Below, one piece after another: positions 4,389 to 7,473 of a DNA stretch of 7,473 bases. The notes beneath the pieces were generated by a model. The model worked only from the letters and a program-made list of their open reading frames with translations, was not told the DNA's origin and did not search any database. How positions within the stretch are numbered: position 1 is the first letter of the stretch; each line of letters opens with the position of its first letter. Position numbers and translations under genes: made by a program. The DNA is from Flavobacteriaceae bacterium UBA2765 (GTDB lineage Bacteria; Bacteroidota; Bacteroidia; Flavobacteriales; Flavobacteriaceae). The stretch spans positions 1-7,473 of the forward strand of contig DEIV01000143.1 of the NCBI GenBank assembly GCA_002352665.1, read 5' to 3'.

Positions 4389-5075
4389 ATGATTAATGAA
4401 GATTTAGAAGAATTTCTAGACGATAAAATTACTGTCCATATAGCTGATGATCATCAGATCTTAATAGATGGTGTTATGGCTGTACTTGGTTTGGAACGGA
4501 ATATTGAAGTGGTTGGCTATTCATTAAATGGCGAACAGGTTCTTGATTGGTTTCAAGAACACTCGGCAGATGTATTAGTATTAGATATTAATATGCCAAT
4601 TCTTGATGGTTTAGAGGTATTGAAAAAATTTCAAGAGTTAGAAGATGTTCCTAAAATTATAATTTTATCAAGTTATGATGATATAAAATTAATTAAAGAA
4701 GTATTAGGCATGGGAGCCTTAGGTTTTGTGCCTAAAAAATCGGCTGGAGAACATATTGTCAAAGCTATTAGAAATGTGTTTAATGGAGAACAATACTTTA
4801 GTGATGAAGTGAAAGAGAAAATGATGAAGACCCTTATGGGTAAACCTATGCACGATAGTGGCAGTACTGAAGGAATGTTGATCAATTCTTTAACACGACG
4901 TGAATACCAAATTTTAAAACTTATAGCCCAACAATATACAACAAGAGAAATTGGCGACACACTAGGAATAAGCGAAAGCACTGTTGAAACGCATCGTAAG
5001 AATTTAATTAAAAAAGTAAATGTTAAAAATAGTGTTGGCTTAGCTATTTTTGCAATGAAAAATGAAATAGTATAA
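4389..5075 (+). CDS. LuxR/NarL-family response regulator
   Basis: A 228-residue DNA-binding response regulator. The receiver domain spans about 14-132: acidic pair D20/D21, phospho-acceptor D66 in VLVLDINMP, switch Ser S94 in IILSS, and K116 in VPKK. The C-terminal LuxR-type helix-turn-helix is at about 165-222, with LTRREYQILKLIA, the TTREIGDTLGIS recognition region and the usual STVETHRKNL segment. All phosphorylation residues are present. The kinase gene follows after 34 bp on the same strand and has a matching HisKA_3 type core, so the two are a cognate pair in one operon. The 80-bp gap upstream holds only a one-mismatch -7 box, TAGTGTTG at 4373-4380. ATG start; no Shine-Dalgarno. The regulon is unknown. 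Confidence 0.95.
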   Translation: MINEDLEEFLDDKITVHIADDHQILIDGVMAVLGLERNIEVVGYSLNGEQVLDWFQEHSADVLVLDINMPILDGLEVLKKFQELEDVPKIIILSSYDDIKLIKEVLGMGALGFVPKKSAGEHIVKAIRNVFNGEQYFSDEVKEKMMKTLMGKPMHDSGSTEGMLINSLTRREYQILKLIAQQYTTREIGDTLGISESTVETHRKNLIKKVNVKNSVGLAIFAMKNEIV

Positions 5076-5109
5076 CTATGATGTTGTCAACTCTAGACAA
5101 AAGCCTAGC

Positions 5110-6903
5110 ATGATGTTTTTTTCTCACTCCTACATATTAAGATTTAACTTAGTGTTTGCAACATTCTGTTTTATAGGATGTTTAAACTTATTTGCTCAAG
5201 ATAATTCCTTAGAAATTGAAATTCGAAAAAACATTAAAAATGCACAGTTTGAACTTGCCTTGAGTAATATTGAAAAACTAGAATCTAATACTGCTTACCT
5301 AAAAAATAATCAAAACAGATTAAGGCTAAACTTGTCAAAATCTAAGGTGTACAACCAATTAGATCAACAAGAAAAATCGATTAATTTAATGTTAAAAGGT
5401 TTTTCTGAATTGAAGGATAATACTTTGTTAAAAGGATTAAAAATTGATTATGCCAACGCGCTAGGGCTTATATTTTATGAAGCTGAAAATTATGATAAAT
5501 CAATAGATTATTACAATCAAGCCTTATACAATTCATTGACCGAGAATGATACCATTAATACATTAGAGGCTTATTTGAATTTAGGAAAAAATTACTATAA
5601 AAATGAAGAAATAGATAGTGCTGTATCAAATTTTTCAAAAATTTTAGTATATCCTGTAAATTATAAAACTCAAAAATATATTACGGCAAGTTATACTAAT
5701 TTAGGTGTTGTTGCCGGTGATGAATTAAATTTAGACCTGGCTGAAGAATATGCCAATAAAGTATTGTTAATCTATCAAGAACAAAAAGACACCCTCAATA
5801 TAGCCATGGGTTTAATAAATTTGAGTTCTATTTATTATGATAAAAAAGATTATGAAAAGGCAAAAAACAGCTATTTTCAAGCATTCAAATCGGTAAAAGA
5901 CTTGAAGTCAGAAAGGGCAATAAAGGTAAAGGAATATGCACTATATAATTTAGCTTATACCAATGAGCATTTAGGAGATTTTGAGAATGCATACTTTTTT
6001 CTTGAGGAGGCCACTAATTTAACAGATAGTTTAAATCAGCTAAAAATTGTACAAAATATTTCTGAAGTCGAGGCGAAGTATAATGTAGCCATACAAGCAC
6101 AAAAAGTTGAAGAAGAAAAGTCCTTAAGGCAAAGGGCTCAATTTTTATTTTATGGTTCTGCATTGGCTTTTTTAGCATTTATCATCTTGAGTTATATATT
6201 TTATAGAAATTATAGACTTAAACAAAGAAATAAAATAGAACAAATTGAAAATGAAACACAAACTAGAATAATTAATGCCACAATAGATGCCAAAGAAAAA
6301 GAAAGAAAATCAATAGCAGAAATCTTACATGATAGTGTTAGTGCATTATTGTCATCAGCTAATTTGCATCTACAGGCAACCAAATCGCAGTTAAAGGAAG
6401 GTGCTCCAAAAGAAATATCCAAAGCACAGGTAATTGTAAATGAGGCATCGGTCAAGATTAGAGATTTATCGCATGAACTGATCTCATCTGTATTATTAAA
6501 ATTTGGATTGGCCTTTGCGGTACATGATATTTGTCAAAAATATTCTAATTCAGAAATTACATTGCGTAGTGATGATAAAGGGATACTACGGTATGATCAA
6601 GATTTTGAAATTAAAATTTATAATATTATTGAAGAATTGATTAATAATATTTTAAAACACAGTAAAGCTTCTAATGCGACTATAATGTTGGTACATAGAG
6701 AAAATGATATGCTTAGTGTTCGACTAAGTGATGATGGTATTGGTTTTGATTTAAAAAAGGCAAAAACTAAAGATGGGCTTGGGTTAAGCCATATAAATGC
6801 CAGAGTAAAAGTAATGAAAGGCGTATTTAATATTGTCTCCTCTAAAGGAAATGGCACCAGTATTTTTATTCTGGTACCTATACAGCCTAAACTAATTAAT
6901 TAA
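5110..6903 (+). CDS. TPR-containing sensor histidine kinase (HisKA_3)
   Basis: A 597-residue membrane kinase. A hydrophobic N-terminal signal at about 13-29 ends in LFAQ, a likely cleavage point. About five TPR-like helical repeats fill 112-305, then a charged coiled coil at about 312-345 and one transmembrane helix at about 346-366. The cytoplasmic part has the phospho-acceptor H407 in EILHDSVSALLSS (HisKA_3 type), N-box EELINNILKHS (508-518), G1 DDGIGFD (541-547), G2 DGLGLSHINAR (555-565) and G3 GNGTSIF (580-586). All catalytic boxes are intact. Predicted layout: TPRs outside the inner membrane sensing a protein or peptide partner, kinase inside phosphorylating the upstream regulator. The signal is unknown. 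This TPR-helix-kinase design is common in Flavobacteriia. Two ATGs are adjacent at 5110 and 5113; either may be used. Its stop overlaps the convergent phosphoesterase gene. Confidence 0.94.
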   Translation: MMFFSHSYILRFNLVFATFCFIGCLNLFAQDNSLEIEIRKNIKNAQFELALSNIEKLESNTAYLKNNQNRLRLNLSKSKVYNQLDQQEKSINLMLKGFSELKDNTLLKGLKIDYANALGLIFYEAENYDKSIDYYNQALYNSLTENDTINTLEAYLNLGKNYYKNEEIDSAVSNFSKILVYPVNYKTQKYITASYTNLGVVAGDELNLDLAEEYANKVLLIYQEQKDTLNIAMGLINLSSIYYDKKDYEKAKNSYFQAFKSVKDLKSERAIKVKEYALYNLAYTNEHLGDFENAYFFLEEATNLTDSLNQLKIVQNISEVEAKYNVAIQAQKVEEEKSLRQRAQFLFYGSALAFLAFIILSYIFYRNYRLKQRNKIEQIENETQTRIINATIDAKEKERKSIAEILHDSVSALLSSANLHLQATKSQLKEGAPKEISKAQVIVNEASVKIRDLSHELISSVLLKFGLAFAVHDICQKYSNSEITLRSDDKGILRYDQDFEIKIYNIIEELINNILKHSKASNATIMLVHRENDMLSVRLSDDGIGFDLKKAKTKDGLGLSHINARVKVMKGVFNIVSSKGNGTSIFILVPIQPKLIN

Positions 6904-7397
6904 TTTCTTTTTCCTAATTCAATTACTTCTAAATTTTCAATCTTAGAATTGTTTATTTCAAAACGTAGCATGGTTCTAATTTGATGAAATCCGCTTTTAC
7001 CTGCTGCACCTGGATTTAAATGTAACAAATTCAACTTTTTGTCATTCATTACCTTTAAAATGTGTGAATGACCTGAAATGAATATTTTAGGAGTGTGTTT
7101 TTTAATTTCATCTCTAATTCTAGGACTATATCTGTTTGGATACCCACCAATATGAGTTATCCAAACTTCAATATTCTCGACTATAAACTTATTGTCTAAA
7201 GGAAATTCAATTCTAATTTCTGCATTATCAATGTTTCCATAAACCGCTCTTAATGGTTTTATTTTTTTAATGGTGTCTGAAACTATTACATCACCAATAT
7301 CACCGGCATGCCAAACTTCATCAGCCTGTTTTACAAATTTTAATATTTGATTATCTATATAACTATGTGTGTCTGAAAGTAAAAGTATTTTTTTCAA
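6900..7397 (-). CDS. YfcE/MJ0936-type metallophosphoesterase
   Basis: A 165-residue calcineurin-like phosphoesterase of the small YfcE/MJ0936 class, which hydrolyses phosphodiesters with two metal ions; the natural substrate is usually unknown. Metal-binding motifs occur in order: SDTH (D9, H11), GD (G32-D33), GNID (G54-D57), TH (H82), GHSH (H110, H112), then NPGAAG at 128-133. The set is complete and the length is typical. The start codon is TTG at 7397-7395. It gives the family's usual N-terminus MKKILLLSDTH, and no ATG lies in frame before the upstream stop, so TTG is the best start. The gene is convergent with the kinase gene and shares 4 bp with it. A -7 box on its strand lies at 7472-7465. 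Confidence 0.93.
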   Translation of the reverse strand: MKKILLLSDTHSYIDNQILKFVKQADEVWHAGDIGDVIVSDTIKKIKPLRAVYGNIDNAEIRIEFPLDNKFIVENIEVWITHIGGYPNRYSPRIRDEIKKHTPKIFISGHSHILKVMNDKKLNLLHLNPGAAGKSGFHQIRTMLRFEINNSKIENLEVIELGKRN

Positions 7398-7448
7398 TGA
7401 AAGATGTTTAAAATGAATTTGCTATCCGCGTTTAAAAATATGAATTCT

Positions 7449-7456
7449 TATCTTTG
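7449..7456 (+). promoter_or_regulatory. Candidate -7 box for a gene beyond the right edge
   Basis: TATCTTTG is the same box as the tRNA-fMet promoter and a full match to TAnnTTTG. No TTG lies 17-23 nt upstream (the nearest is 27 nt away), and the gene it would serve is outside the window. Confidence 0.45.
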
Positions 7457-7464
7457 CTCACTCA

Positions 7465-7472
7465 CAAAAATA
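7465..7472 (-). promoter_or_regulatory. Candidate -7 box for the metallophosphoesterase gene
   Basis: Minus strand TATTTTTG (7472 to 7465) matches TAnnTTTG, 68 nt before the TTG start. The -33 region is outside the window. Its predicted start point falls at or close to the opposing box at 7449-7456. Confidence 0.4.
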
Positions 7473-7473
7473 A

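Noticed and set aside
4673..4981. 102-codon minus-strand frame opposite the response regulator
   Set aside because: Lies within conserved receiver and HTH coding sequence; a shadow frame.
6210..6857. Two minus-strand frames (6210-6455 and 6618-6857) opposite the kinase
   Set aside because: Antisense to the conserved HisKA_3 and ATPase boxes; no independent evidence.

Overview
The window looks like a chromosomal segment of a member of the Bacteroidota, most likely class Flavobacteriia. The DNA is very AT-rich. Genes lack Shine-Dalgarno sequences. Several upstream regions carry the Bacteroidota -7 promoter box TAnnTTTG. Rho has a long charged N-terminal linker, a DUF4293 gene sits beside rho, and a TPR-containing histidine kinase is paired with a NarL-type regulator, all familiar in that group.

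Left part (1-900, minus strand): an intact initiator tRNA-fMet gene with its own promoter is followed by two nearly identical 346/356-bp tandem units. Reading along the minus strand, each unit contains a small GIY-YIG nuclease gene, a decayed copy of the 3' part of tRNA-fMet in which the anticodon-proximal and T-loop segments are replaced by short GC-rich hairpins, and a copy of the tRNA terminator. The next nuclease ATG begins directly after the U-tract of the preceding terminator. The last residues and the stop codon of each nuclease are made from tRNA-derived bases. This tRNA/nuclease tandem is the most unusual thing in the window.

Middle (900-3360): rho lies on the minus strand with its own terminator. 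Its leader contains a near-copy of the 3' tail of 16S rRNA (an anti-Shine-Dalgarno mimic) and mutually exclusive inverted repeats. A small four-helix membrane protein of the DUF4293 family is divergent from it and ends in a perfectly palindromic bidirectional terminator.

3360-3790 has no recognisable gene. It holds several hairpins and an uninterrupted 34-nt polypurine run, possibly an unrecognised structured RNA. It is followed by a good TTG-N20-TACTTTTG promoter, with a palindrome just upstream, driving a short secreted protein of unknown function (3866-4255) with its own terminator.

Right part (4389-7473): a two-component operon encodes a LuxR/NarL-type response regulator and, 34 bp later, a TPR-containing membrane histidine kinase. 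The kinase gene converges on, and overlaps by 4 bp, a YfcE-type metallophosphoesterase gene that starts with TTG. At the right edge two opposing -7 boxes suggest divergent promoters for the phosphoesterase and for a gene outside the window.
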